NCBI RefSeq assembly: GCF_001042905.1
Contig: NZ_JYLB01000009.1
Span: 230,615-294,614, forward strand
Length of the DNA stretch: 64,000 bases
Direction of reading: 5' to 3'
Source: Pseudomonas lini
GTDB taxonomy: Bacteria > Pseudomonadota > Gammaproteobacteria > Pseudomonadales > Pseudomonadaceae
The notes beneath the pieces were generated by a model. It made no database searches. It was not told where the DNA came from and saw only the letters and a list, made by a program, of their open reading frames with translations. Of the stretch, positions 35,945 through 44,867 are shown piece after piece (the stretch's first letter is position 1; the number at the start of each line of letters is the position of its first letter). Position numbers and translations under genes: made by a program.

Positions 35945-37315
35945 TCAGATGCGTTTGGCTTGCGCTACAGCGTTACCGATGTAGTTTGCCGGGGTGAGCA
36001 GTTCCAGCTCAGCCTTGGCGGCGGCTGGCATGTCCAGGCCGTCGATGAAAGTCTGCAGCGCTTCAGGGCTGATGCCCTTGCCACGAGTCAGTTCTTTCAG
36101 CTTTTCGTACGGGTTTTCGATGTTGTAGCGACGCATCACGGTCTGGATTGGCTCGGCCAATACTTCCCAGCACGCGTCCAGGTCGGCAGCAATCTTCTGA
36201 GCATTGAGCTCCAGCTTGCTGATGCCTTTGAGGCTGGCTTCGTACGCGATCACGCTGTGGGCGAAGCCGACACCGAGGTTGCGCAGTACGGTGGAGTCGG
36301 TCAGGTCGCGCTGCCAGCGGGAGATCGGCAGCTTGCTCGCCAGGTGCTGGAACAGTGCGTTGGCGATACCCAGATTGCCTTCGGAGTTTTCGAAGTCGAT
36401 CGGGTTGACCTTGTGCGGCATGGTCGACGAACCGATTTCACCAGCGATGGTGCGCTGTTTGAAATAACCCAGGGAGATGTAGCCCCAGATGTCGCGGTCG
36501 AAGTCGATCAGGATGGTGTTGAAGCGCGCGATCGCGTCGAACAGCTCGGCGATGTAGTCGTGCGGTTCGATCTGCGTGGTGTACGGGTTGAAGCCCAGGC
36601 CCAACTCGTCTTCGATGAAGGCGCGGGCGTTGGCTTCCCAGTCGATCTCAGGGTAGGCCGACAGGTGAGCGTTGTAGTTGCCGACAGCGCCGTTGATCTT
36701 GCCCAGCAGCGGAACAGCGGCGACTTGAGCGATTTGACGCTCCAGACGGTAAACCACGTTCGCCAGCTCTTTGCCCAGGGTGGTCGGCGAGGCCGGTTGA
36801 CCGTGGGTGCGCGACAGCATCGGCACGTCAGCGAAACGGATGGCCAGTTCGCGAATGGCTTCGGCAGTCTGGCGCATCAGCGGCAGCATCACATCATCAC
36901 GGCCTTCGCGCAGCATCAGGGCGTGGGACAGGTTGTTGATGTCCTCGCTGGTGCAGGCAAAGTGGATGAATTCGCTGACGGCAGCCAGTTCTGGCAGCTT
37001 GGCCGCTTGCTCTTTGAGCAGGTACTCAATGGCTTTTACGTCGTGGTTGGTGGTGCGCTCGATCTCTTTGACACGTTCGGCGTGCTCCAGAGAGAAGTTT
37101 TCCGCCAGGGTGTTCAATACAGCGTTGGCTTCGGCGGAGAACGCCGGCACTTCACTGATGGCGGGGTGAGCGGCCAGGCGCTGGAGCCAGCGCACTTCAA
37201 CCAGAACGCGAGCACGGATCAGACCGTATTCGCTGAAAATTGGGCGCAGGGCCTGGGTTTTGCCGGCGTAGCGGCCGTCAACAGGGGAAACCGCAGTGAG
37301 CGAAGAGAGCTGCAT
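35945..37315 (-). CDS. purB: Adenylosuccinate lyase
   Basis: A 456-residue enzyme, the same length as in E. coli, acting twice in purine synthesis (SAICAR to AICAR, adenylosuccinate to AMP). The fumarase-superfamily signature GSSTMPHKVNPIDFEN holds the catalytic Ser loop, and SRTHGQPASPTT holds the catalytic His. ATG at 37315 gives MQLSSLTAVSPVDGRYAG. Next upstream are hflD and mnmA, the same order as in E. coli. Confidence 0.97.
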   Translation of the reverse strand: MQLSSLTAVSPVDGRYAGKTQALRPIFSEYGLIRARVLVEVRWLQRLAAHPAISEVPAFSAEANAVLNTLAENFSLEHAERVKEIERTTNHDVKAIEYLLKEQAAKLPELAAVSEFIHFACTSEDINNLSHALMLREGRDDVMLPLMRQTAEAIRELAIRFADVPMLSRTHGQPASPTTLGKELANVVYRLERQIAQVAAVPLLGKINGAVGNYNAHLSAYPEIDWEANARAFIEDELGLGFNPYTTQIEPHDYIAELFDAIARFNTILIDFDRDIWGYISLGYFKQRTIAGEIGSSTMPHKVNPIDFENSEGNLGIANALFQHLASKLPISRWQRDLTDSTVLRNLGVGFAHSVIAYEASLKGISKLELNAQKIAADLDACWEVLAEPIQTVMRRYNIENPYEKLKELTRGKGISPEALQTFIDGLDMPAAAKAELELLTPANYIGNAVAQAKRI

Positions 37316-37442
37316 GGGGTGTTCTCGGACAGTCGGGCAACGAAATGGGGCGCGTATCATACATGAAAAAATCCGCCGGTCCGTTGCCAACTGACCGGCG
37401 TATTACGCGTTACTGACTACAAAGCGGTATTGCGGGCGCGGT

Positions 37443-38066
37443 TCAGCTGCTGCGCATCAGCGGGTAAAGCTCTTTAAGCAACTTGCGCCGGCTGATCACC
37501 AACTGCCAGCGATGACCGCCCAACTGCCGCCACAGGCGTGCCGAACGGATCCCGGCCAGCAACAGAGCGCGAATCTTCGAAGCATTGCTCGGTTGCTGCA
37601 GGTTGCGCATATCGCCATGCACCTGAATCCGTTGGCGCAGGGTGCTCAGGGTGTCCTGATACAGCGCACCGCAGGCGGCGATTACGTTTTCATGAGCCGG
37701 GCCGAAGTGTTCGACCTGAGACTGGATCTGTGGCAAACGCTTGCCGATCACTTCCAGCATGTCTTCGCGCTTGGCCAATTGACGCTCCAGCCCCAGCATT
37801 GACAGGGCATAGCGCAGCGGTTCGCGCTGAAGGGTGCTGGGGTCGCGCTCCAGAGCGCCGATCAAGGCGCGGTAGCCTTCACGCAGGTTGATGTCGTCAC
37901 CGCCATAGACTTCCAGCGTGTCCTTGGGGTCGCGAATCAGCAGGCTGCCGAGCATGCAGGTCAGGCCGGCTTCGTTGGTCTGGCCGCTCTTGGCGATTTT
38001 GTCGACCAGTACGGCGGCGAGAAACACGCCGCCCAGGGCTGTCAATTGCTCCTGAGTCGGGCTCAT
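37443..38066 (-). CDS. hflD: High-frequency lysogenization protein HflD homologue
   Basis: A 207-residue membrane-associated protein of unknown basic role; in E. coli it binds lambda CII. It is recognised by family sequence and by its place between purB and mnmA. Its ATG overlaps the mnmA stop by four bases, so it is probably coupled to mnmA. Confidence 0.92.
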   Translation of the reverse strand: MSPTQEQLTALGGVFLAAVLVDKIAKSGQTNEAGLTCMLGSLLIRDPKDTLEVYGGDDINLREGYRALIGALERDPSTLQREPLRYALSMLGLERQLAKREDMLEVIGKRLPQIQSQVEHFGPAHENVIAACGALYQDTLSTLRQRIQVHGDMRNLQQPSNASKIRALLLAGIRSARLWRQLGGHRWQLVISRRKLLKELYPLMRSS

Positions 38067-39196
38067 GAACGCTGACCCTTGCTGGTCCAGGGTTCGGCCA
38101 CTTCGATCACGCCACCGCCGAGGCAGATTTCACCGTCGTAGAACACCACGGATTGGCCTGGGGTGACCGCGCGTTGCGGGTCATCGAAGGTCGCGCGGTA
38201 GCCGGTGGCAGTCTTTTCCAGTGTGCAAGGCTGGTCGCTCTGGCGATAACGCACTTTGGCGGTCAGCTTGCGCGGCTCGCTCAAGTCGATCGGGTTGACC
38301 CAATAGATGTCCGAGGCGAGCAGGGCGCGGGAGAACAAATAAGGGTGATCGTTGCCCTGGCCAACGATCAGTTCGTTGTGTTCCAGGTCCTTGATCAGCA
38401 CGTACCACGGCTCGTCACTGGCGTCTTTCAAGCCGCCGATGCCCAAGCCCTGGCGTTGGCCGATGGTGTGATACATCAAGCCATGGTGACGGCCGATGAC
38501 TTCGCCTTCGGTGGTCTTGATCTCGCCTGGCTGGGCCGGCAGGTATTGCTTGAGGAAGTCGCTGAAGCGGCGTTCGCCGATAAAGCAGATCCCGGTGGAA
38601 TCCTTTTTCTTCGCGGTGGCCAGGTCATGTTTCTCGGCAATCGCGCGCACTTCGGGTTTTTCCAGCTCGCCGACCGGGAACAGAGTCTTGGCGATCTGTT
38701 CGCCGCCGACGGCGTGCAGGAAGTAGCTCTGGTCCTTGTTCGGATCCAGGCCCTTGAGCAATTCGGTGCGGCCATCGATGTCGCGGCGGCGCACGTAGTG
38801 GCCGGTGGCGATCAGGTCGGCGCCGAGCATCATGGCGTAGTCGAGGAACGCCTTGAACTTGATTTCGCGGTTGCAGAGGATGTCCGGGTTCGGCGTGCGA
38901 CCGGCCTTGTATTCGGCCAGGAAATGCTCGAACACGTTGTCCCAGTACTCGGCGGCGAAGTTGGCGGTGTGCAGCTTGATGCCAATCTTGTCGCACACGG
39001 CCTGAGCATCCGCCAGGTCATCCATGGCGGTGCAGTATTCCGTTCCATCGTCTTCTTCCCAGTTCTTCATGAACAGGCCTTCCACCTCATAACCCTGCTC
39101 AATCAGCAGGAGAGCGGAAACGGAAGAGTCCACGCCGCCGGACATGCCGACAATGACGCGCTTCTTTTGTGTGTCAGAAGGGGCTGGATCACGCAT
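38063..39196 (-). CDS. mnmA: tRNA-specific 2-thiouridylase MnmA
   Basis: A 377-residue ATP pyrophosphatase that thiolates uridine 34 of Lys, Glu and Gln tRNAs. The PP-loop SGGVDSS is at 19-25. Catalytic Cys108 (ILCNREIKF) and Cys204 (STGICFIGER) form the persulfide/disulfide pair. It receives sulfur from TusE; the Tus relay genes are at 60.4-61.8 kb in this window. Confidence 0.97.
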   Translation of the reverse strand: MRDPAPSDTQKKRVIVGMSGGVDSSVSALLLIEQGYEVEGLFMKNWEEDDGTEYCTAMDDLADAQAVCDKIGIKLHTANFAAEYWDNVFEHFLAEYKAGRTPNPDILCNREIKFKAFLDYAMMLGADLIATGHYVRRRDIDGRTELLKGLDPNKDQSYFLHAVGGEQIAKTLFPVGELEKPEVRAIAEKHDLATAKKKDSTGICFIGERRFSDFLKQYLPAQPGEIKTTEGEVIGRHHGLMYHTIGQRQGLGIGGLKDASDEPWYVLIKDLEHNELIVGQGNDHPYLFSRALLASDIYWVNPIDLSEPRKLTAKVRYRQSDQPCTLEKTATGYRATFDDPQRAVTPGQSVVFYDGEICLGGGVIEVAEPWTSKGQRS

Positions 39197-39255
39197 AGGG
39201 ATTCAATGAGTGTCTTTAAAAAGGACGCGATTCTAGCAGGCCGAAGCCCGCAAGG

Positions 39256-39702
39256 CTAAAGAGAAGGGCGGATCAGTTCGAGACCGAAGTGTTTGCCGTC
39301 CAGATAATCATCGATACAACGGATGATCAGCTCACTGCGCCAGTTTGCGCGCTGTTGCAGCAGTTCGTCACGCGTCAGCCATTTTGCGCCGACGATACCG
39401 TCATCCAGCTGATAGTCCGGGTGGTGTTTGAGCGGTTTTGCGGTGAAGCAGACCCGCTGGTAAGTCACGCCGTTGCTCGGGGCGGTGTAGAGATAAATGC
39501 CCACCACGCCTGTCGGCTTGACGTCCCAGCCGGTTTCCTCGAGGGTTTCACGCACGGCGGCTTCGATCAGGGTTTCGTCCGGGTCCAGATGGCCGGCCGG
39601 TTGATTGAGCACCGTTTGTCCGTGCTTGAGTTCTTCGACCATCAGGAAGCGACCATTGTCTTCGACGATGGTGGCGACGGTGATGTGGGGTAGCCAATCC
39701 AT
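39256..39702 (-). CDS. nudJ: Nudix phosphohydrolase NudJ
   Basis: A 148-residue Nudix hydrolase; the E. coli homologue removes phosphate from HMP-PP and nucleoside di- and triphosphates. The Nudix box is GHLDPDETLIEAAVRETLEE followed by TGW (residues about 37-59), with all Glu ligands. ATG at 39702 is preceded by GAGGAAG. It is next to mnmA, as in E. coli. Confidence 0.92.
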   Translation of the reverse strand: MDWLPHITVATIVEDNGRFLMVEELKHGQTVLNQPAGHLDPDETLIEAAVRETLEETGWDVKPTGVVGIYLYTAPSNGVTYQRVCFTAKPLKHHPDYQLDDGIVGAKWLTRDELLQQRANWRSELIIRCIDDYLDGKHFGLELIRPSL

Positions 39703-39736
39703 GAAGCTTCCTCGTTTTGAATGTTGAAGTCCGATC

Positions 39737-39829
39737 CTGTGGGAGCTGGCTTGCCTGCGATGGCGGTGGGTCAGTCGACATCAATGTTGAATGATAAACC
39801 GCTATCGCAGGCAAGCCAGCTCCCACAGG
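39737..39829. repeat. REP pair (REPIN), GTGGGAGCTGGCTTGCCTGCG variant
   Basis: Inverted arms CCTGTGGGAGCTGGCTTGCC and its complement, with A/T changes in the palindrome compensated on both sides. Confidence 0.88.
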
Positions 39830-39867
39830 GTTTTGTTTCGGCAGATAGATATGTAGAAACCAGAAAC

Positions 39868-39895
39868 AGAAACCCCGGCACTGGGCCGGGGCTTC
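39868..39895 (-). terminator. Intrinsic terminator of idh
   Basis: On the minus strand CCCCGGCCCAGTGCCGGGG is followed by TTTCTGTTTC, about 20 bases after the stop. Confidence 0.85.
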
Positions 39896-39912
39896 TTTGC
39901 ATCCTTACAACC

Positions 39913-42138
39913 TTAAACCAACGCAGCGATCGCGGCGTTGAAGGTGTTGCTCGGGCGCATGGCCTTGCTGATCAGCTCGGCATTGGCGTGGTAGTAACCG
40001 CCGATGTCCACTGGCTTGCCCTGAACGGCGTTGAGCTCGGCAACGATGGTCGCTTCGTTCTCGGTCAGGGTTTTGGCCAGTTCGCCGAACTGCGCTTGCA
40101 GTGCAGTGTCTTCGGTCTGGGCGGCGAGGGCTTGAGCCCAGTACAGCGCCAGGTAGAAGTGGCTGCCGCGGTTGTCGATGTTGCCGACTTTGCGCGATGG
40201 CGACTTGTTGTTGTCCAGGAACTGGCCAGTGGCCTGATCCAGGGTCTTGGCCAGCACCAGCGCTTTAGGGTTGTTGTAAGTAACACCCAAGTGCTCGAGG
40301 GAAGCAGCCAGGGCCAGGAATTCGCCCAGGGAATCCCAGCGCAGGAAGTTCTCTTCCAGCAGCTGCTGAACGTGCTTCGGTGCCGAACCGCCAGCGCCGG
40401 TTTCGAACAGGCCACCGCCGTTCATCAGCGGAACGATCGACAGCATCTTGGCGCTGGTGCCCAGTTCCATGATCGGGAACAGGTCGGTCAGGTAGTCGCG
40501 CAATACGTTGCCGGTCACCGAAATGGTGTCCTTGCCTTCGCGAGTGCGCTGCAGGGTGAACTTCATCGCATCGACTGGCGCCATGATCTGGATGTCCAGG
40601 CCTGCAGTATCGTGATCCTTCAGGTATGCCTGAACTTTCTCGATCACTACGCCATCGTGGGCGCGCATTGGGTCCAGCCAGAAAATGGCCGGAGTTGCGC
40701 TTGCACGGGCACGGTTAACGGCCAGTTTGACCCAATCCTGGATCGGCGCGTCTTTGGTCTGGCACATGCGGAAGATGTCGCCGGCTTCAACCGACTGTTC
40801 CAGCAGAGTGCGGCCAGCGCCGTCGGAAACCCGAACTACGCCGTTTGCCTTGATCTGGAAAGTCTTGTCGTGGGAGCCGTACTCTTCGGCTTTTTTCGCC
40901 ATCAGGCCAACGTTTGGCACGCTGCCCATGGTGGTCGGATCGAAAGCACCGTTAGCCTTGCAGTCTTCGATCACCGCCTGGTAGATGGTGGCGTAGCAGC
41001 GATCCGGTATCACAGCCTTGGTGTCGTGCAGCTGACCGTCAGTGCCCCACATCTTGCCGGAGTCACGGATCATCGCCGGCATCGAGGCGTCGACGATGAC
41101 GTCGCTCGGCACGTGCAGGTTGGTGATGCCTTTGTCGGAGTTGACCATGGCCAGCGACGGACGAACGGCGTAGACCGCCTGGATGTCCGCTTCGATCTGC
41201 GCTTGTTGCTCGGCAGGCAAAGCCTTGATGCGAGCGTACAGATCGCCGATGCCGTTGTTCAGGTTGAAGCCGATCTGTGCCAGCACGTCAGCGTGCTTGG
41301 CCAGTGCGTCTTTATAGAACTCGGCAACGATCTGGCCGAACATGATCGGGTCGGAGACCTTCATCATGGTGGCTTTCAGGTGAACCGACAGCAGCACGCC
41401 TTTGGCTTTGGCGTCTTCGATCTCGGCCGCGATGAAGCTGCGCAGCGCTTTTTTGCTCAGAACGGCGCAATCGAGGATCTCACCGGCTTGCACGGTGGTT
41501 TTTTCTTTCAGGACGGTGGTGGTGCCGTCTTGAGCGATCAGTTCGATTTTGACGGCGTCAGCGGCGTCGATCAGGGCGGCTTTTTCGCTGCCGTAGAAAT
41601 CGCCGGTGCTCATGTGAGCGATATGGGACTTGGAGTCTTTGGCCCAGGCGCCCATTTTGTGCGGGTGCTTGCGTGCGTAGTTCTTGACCGACAGTGGCGC
41701 ACGACGATCAGAGTTGCCTTCGCGCAGAACCGGGTTCACGGCGCTGCCCTTGATTTTGTCGTAACGCGATTTGGCGAGCTTGTCGGCATCGCTGGTCACG
41801 GTTTCCGGGTAGTCCGGCAGTGCGAAGCCCTGGGCTTGCAGCTCTTTGATCGCGGCCTGCAGTTGCGGAACCGAAGCGCTGATGTTCGGCAACTTGATGA
41901 TGTTGGCTTCAGGCGTAACGGCCAGGTCGCCCAGTTCGGCGAGGTGGTCGGCTACGGCTTTGTCACCCAATTGCTCGGGGAAGCTGGCCAGAATGCGCCC
42001 TGCAAGAGAGATATCGCGGGTTTCAACGGCGATATCAGCCGAGGCGGTGAAAGCCTCTACGATAGGCAACAGTGAATAGGTGGCGAGGGCTGGGGCTTCG
42101 TCGGTGAAGGTATAGATGATCTTCGAGCGGGTGGGCAT
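39913..42138 (-). CDS. idh: NADP-dependent isocitrate dehydrogenase, monomeric type
   Basis: A 741-residue single-chain enzyme oxidising isocitrate to 2-oxoglutarate, unrelated in length to the 418-residue dimeric form. It is recognised by its start (MPTRSKIIYTFTDEAPALAT), by conserved blocks such as EYGSHDKTFQI and SVTGNVLRDYLTDLFPIMEL, and by its C-terminal QATGQFLDNNKSPSRKVGNI. It is divergent from icd. In E. coli the corresponding site next to icd holds rluE. Confidence 0.97.
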   Translation of the reverse strand: MPTRSKIIYTFTDEAPALATYSLLPIVEAFTASADIAVETRDISLAGRILASFPEQLGDKAVADHLAELGDLAVTPEANIIKLPNISASVPQLQAAIKELQAQGFALPDYPETVTSDADKLAKSRYDKIKGSAVNPVLREGNSDRRAPLSVKNYARKHPHKMGAWAKDSKSHIAHMSTGDFYGSEKAALIDAADAVKIELIAQDGTTTVLKEKTTVQAGEILDCAVLSKKALRSFIAAEIEDAKAKGVLLSVHLKATMMKVSDPIMFGQIVAEFYKDALAKHADVLAQIGFNLNNGIGDLYARIKALPAEQQAQIEADIQAVYAVRPSLAMVNSDKGITNLHVPSDVIVDASMPAMIRDSGKMWGTDGQLHDTKAVIPDRCYATIYQAVIEDCKANGAFDPTTMGSVPNVGLMAKKAEEYGSHDKTFQIKANGVVRVSDGAGRTLLEQSVEAGDIFRMCQTKDAPIQDWVKLAVNRARASATPAIFWLDPMRAHDGVVIEKVQAYLKDHDTAGLDIQIMAPVDAMKFTLQRTREGKDTISVTGNVLRDYLTDLFPIMELGTSAKMLSIVPLMNGGGLFETGAGGSAPKHVQQLLEENFLRWDSLGEFLALAASLEHLGVTYNNPKALVLAKTLDQATGQFLDNNKSPSRKVGNIDNRGSHFYLALYWAQALAAQTEDTALQAQFGELAKTLTENEATIVAELNAVQGKPVDIGGYYHANAELISKAMRPSNTFNAAIAALV

Positions 42139-42631
42139 ATTCGGATTAACTCTCTCTTCTTTGCTAAAGCGTGCGCAGAAACTCGAGGGGCGCCGGGTAA
42201 GCGCGTTCGTTCAAAGTCATCCATGAGCCGAATGTCGAGGTTTCTTCGCGGTGATGTTGGGTGCATCAGTCGAGCGTCAAGCGGGTGGACTGCGATAACA
42301 ATCCGGCTTATTCGGGCCCAACGTCTTGTGATAGAGCGGTCGGCCGTCGTGACTCTGTGGTCAGCGGCGGCATTATACATAGGTAGCTGGCAATCTGCCG
42401 ATGGTTCATAGGCAACGTTTTTCGTCCATTGGTCTAAAGGTCGCAGGGGAGTGCGGCGCGTAGAGTCGTTCGCCGTGCTTGAGTTTGGCGCTTTTCCCTT
42501 TGCTTTCAGCCTTGTACGTCGCGAACTGTGCAGCTTTGCGGCAGATGGGCGGAACATAGGGTTTGCGCGCCGATTTAACTGGGGTACGCTCGAACGCAGC
42601 CAGATGTTCAATCCAAACAATGGAGTTCAGC
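42139..42631. promoter_or_regulatory. Shared divergent promoter region of idh and icd
   Basis: 493 bases between two divergent genes for the same reaction. I see no gene and no convincing promoter hexamers. Both promoters must lie here. Confidence 0.5.
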
Positions 42632-43888
42632 ATGGGATACAAGAAGATTCAGGTTCCAGCCGTCGGCGACAAAATCACCGTCAATGCGGACCATTCTCTC
42701 AATGTTCCTAACAACCCGATCATCCCCTTCATCGAAGGCGATGGTATTGGCGTTGATATCAGCCCGGTCATGATCAAGGTTGTCGATGCTGCTGTTAAGA
42801 AGGCTTACGGCGGCGAGCGCAAAATTTCCTGGATGGAAGTCTACGCCGGGGAGAAAGCAACTCAGGTTTACGATCAGGACACCTGGCTGCCTCAGGAAAC
42901 CCTGGACGCGGTCAAGGATTACGTGGTTTCCATCAAGGGCCCTCTGACCACGCCGGTCGGTGGCGGCATCCGTTCGCTGAACGTAGCCCTGCGCCAGCAG
43001 CTCGACCTGTATGTGTGCCTGCGTCCGGTGCGCTGGTTCGAAGGCGTACCTAGCCCGGTCAAGAAGCCAGGCGATGTCGACATGACCATCTTCCGCGAAA
43101 ACTCGGAAGACATTTATGCCGGTATCGAATGGAAAGCCGGTTCGCCGGAAGCGACCAAGGTCATCAAGTTCCTTAAAGAAGAAATGGGCGTCACCAAGAT
43201 CCGTTTCGACGAAAACTGCGGTATCGGCGTCAAGCCGGTTTCCCTGGAAGGCACCAAGCGTCTGGCGCGCAAGGCTCTGCAGTATGTGGTCGACAACGAC
43301 CGCGACTCGCTGACCATCGTGCACAAAGGCAACATCATGAAGTTCACCGAAGGTGCCTTCAAGGAATGGGCCTACGAAGTGGCCGCTGAAGAATTCGGCG
43401 CGACCCTGCTCGACGGCGGTCCGTGGATGCAGTTCAAGAACCCGAAAACCGGCAAGAACGTCATCGTCAAGGATGCCATCGCCGACGCCATGCTCCAGCA
43501 GATCCTGCTGCGCCCGGCGGAATACGATGTGATCGCGACCCTGAACCTGAACGGCGACTACCTCTCCGACGCCCTGGCGGCCGAAGTGGGCGGTATTGGT
43601 ATTGCACCGGGTGCCAACCTGTCCGACACCGTGGCCATGTTCGAAGCCACCCACGGTACTGCGCCGAAGTACGCCGGCAAGGACCAGGTCAACCCGGGTT
43701 CGTTGATCCTGTCCGCCGAGATGATGCTGCGTCACATGGGCTGGACCGAAGCGGCCGACCTGATCATCAAAGGCACCAACGGCGCGATTTCCGCCAAGAC
43801 CGTGACCTATGATTTCGAGCGCCTGATGGAAGGCGCCAAACTGGTTTCGTCTTCAGGGTTTGGTGATGCGCTGATTTCACATATGTAA
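42632..43888 (+). CDS. icd: NADP-dependent isocitrate dehydrogenase, dimeric type
   Basis: A 418-residue enzyme of the E. coli Icd type (416). IPFIEGDGIGVDISPVM is the N-terminal conserved block. GGGIRSLNVALRQQLDLYVC contains the active-site Ser that AceK phosphorylates to divert carbon into the glyoxylate shunt. NLNGDYLSDALAAEVGGIGI is the family signature. ATG at 42632 follows GGAG by six bases. Confidence 0.97.
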   Translation: MGYKKIQVPAVGDKITVNADHSLNVPNNPIIPFIEGDGIGVDISPVMIKVVDAAVKKAYGGERKISWMEVYAGEKATQVYDQDTWLPQETLDAVKDYVVSIKGPLTTPVGGGIRSLNVALRQQLDLYVCLRPVRWFEGVPSPVKKPGDVDMTIFRENSEDIYAGIEWKAGSPEATKVIKFLKEEMGVTKIRFDENCGIGVKPVSLEGTKRLARKALQYVVDNDRDSLTIVHKGNIMKFTEGAFKEWAYEVAAEEFGATLLDGGPWMQFKNPKTGKNVIVKDAIADAMLQQILLRPAEYDVIATLNLNGDYLSDALAAEVGGIGIAPGANLSDTVAMFEATHGTAPKYAGKDQVNPGSLILSAEMMLRHMGWTEAADLIIKGTNGAISAKTVTYDFERLMEGAKLVSSSGFGDALISHM

Positions 43889-43900
43889 GCGCGTCGGTAC

Positions 43901-43927
43901 AAAAAAACCGCCTTCGGGCGGTTTTTT
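43901..43927. terminator. Bidirectional terminator between icd and cspD
   Basis: AAAAAACCGCC, TTCG tetraloop, GGCGGTTTTTT: T-rich on both strands, between convergent genes. Confidence 0.92.
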
Positions 43928-43947
43928 ATGACTGGATGAGAGCTGCG

Positions 43948-44229
43948 TCAGCTCGACACTGTTTCTTGCCGGATGGCAGGGGCGCTCTGTTCGTTCGGGG
44001 AGGTGGCAGACGCAATCTTCACTGCATGCAGCCCTTTGGGGCCCTGAATGATCTCGAAGCTAACGCTTTGCCCAGCCTTGAGGGTTTTGTATCCATCCAT
44101 CTCAATGGCCGAATAGTGGGCAAAGAAATCGATTTCCTTGCCATCCTCGTCACGACCTTCTCTGGCGTCGGTGTTAATGAAACCGAACCCCTTGGCATTG
44201 TTGAACCATTTCACCTTACCGACAGCCAT
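43948..44229 (-). CDS. cspD: Cold-shock domain protein CspD
   Basis: A 93-residue protein: a cold-shock domain with RNP1 KGFGFI and RNP2 DFFAHYSAI, then a short polar tail. In E. coli CspD is a stationary-phase inhibitor of replication degraded by Lon. I chose the ATG at 44229, eight to nine bases after GAGGG; the one at 44235 is too close. It is divergent from clpS, as in E. coli. Confidence 0.92.
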   Translation of the reverse strand: MAVGKVKWFNNAKGFGFINTDAREGRDEDGKEIDFFAHYSAIEMDGYKTLKAGQSVSFEIIQGPKGLHAVKIASATSPNEQSAPAIRQETVSS

Positions 44230-44453
44230 ACCCATATCCCTCTGCAACAGACTCCATCACTGGAGTATCATCCAGTTAATCCGCAGTCTAATCTTGTAAA
44301 TAGATTGACTCCGCGGACCTTTTTTACCCACTGTGGGCTCTATTGGTTGTAACACCGATTTTCCGATAGTCAAGGTGACCGGGCAGTCGGAGTTGAAAAC
44401 GTTCATAACCGCCCCCATCACTGAATTCGCACAACTGACGAACCTTTCTTTCC

Positions 44454-44837
44454 ATGCATGCAATCAGCCAGATTCGACTAACATTCAATCAGGATCGCCC
44501 GGCTCTCCAAAAAGATCACCCGGAGGAACACGACGACGATTCCGCAGGCATTGCTGTTCAGGAGGCTAAGCCTGCTTTACAGGCGCCACCGATGTACAAG
44601 GTGGTTTTGTTCAACGATGACTACACACCGATGGATTTCGTCGTCGAAGTGCTCGAGGTGTTTTTTAACCTGAATCGCGAGCTGGCGACCAAGGTCATGC
44701 TGGCCGTCCACACAGAAGGACGGGCAGTATGTGGAGTGTTTACCCGCGACATCGCCGAGACCAAGGCCATGCAGGTCAACCAGTACGCCAGGGAAAGCCA
44801 GCATCCGCTACTCTGTGAAATCGAGAAGGACGGTTAA
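44454..44837 (+). CDS. clpS: ATP-dependent Clp protease adaptor ClpS
   Basis: A 127-residue N-recognin that binds N-degron substrates and delivers them to ClpAP. The core is PMYKVVLFNDDYTPMDFVVE, with the DD-TPM residues that line the pocket for the N-terminal residue, and KVMLAVHTEGRAVCG with the ClpA-binding His. The N-terminal 45 residues are the flexible extension. clpA follows after 30 bases. Confidence 0.95.
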   Translation: MHAISQIRLTFNQDRPALQKDHPEEHDDDSAGIAVQEAKPALQAPPMYKVVLFNDDYTPMDFVVEVLEVFFNLNRELATKVMLAVHTEGRAVCGVFTRDIAETKAMQVNQYARESQHPLLCEIEKDG

Positions 44838-44867
44838 TCGCCGACCACTTGGGTATGAGGTGAAGCT

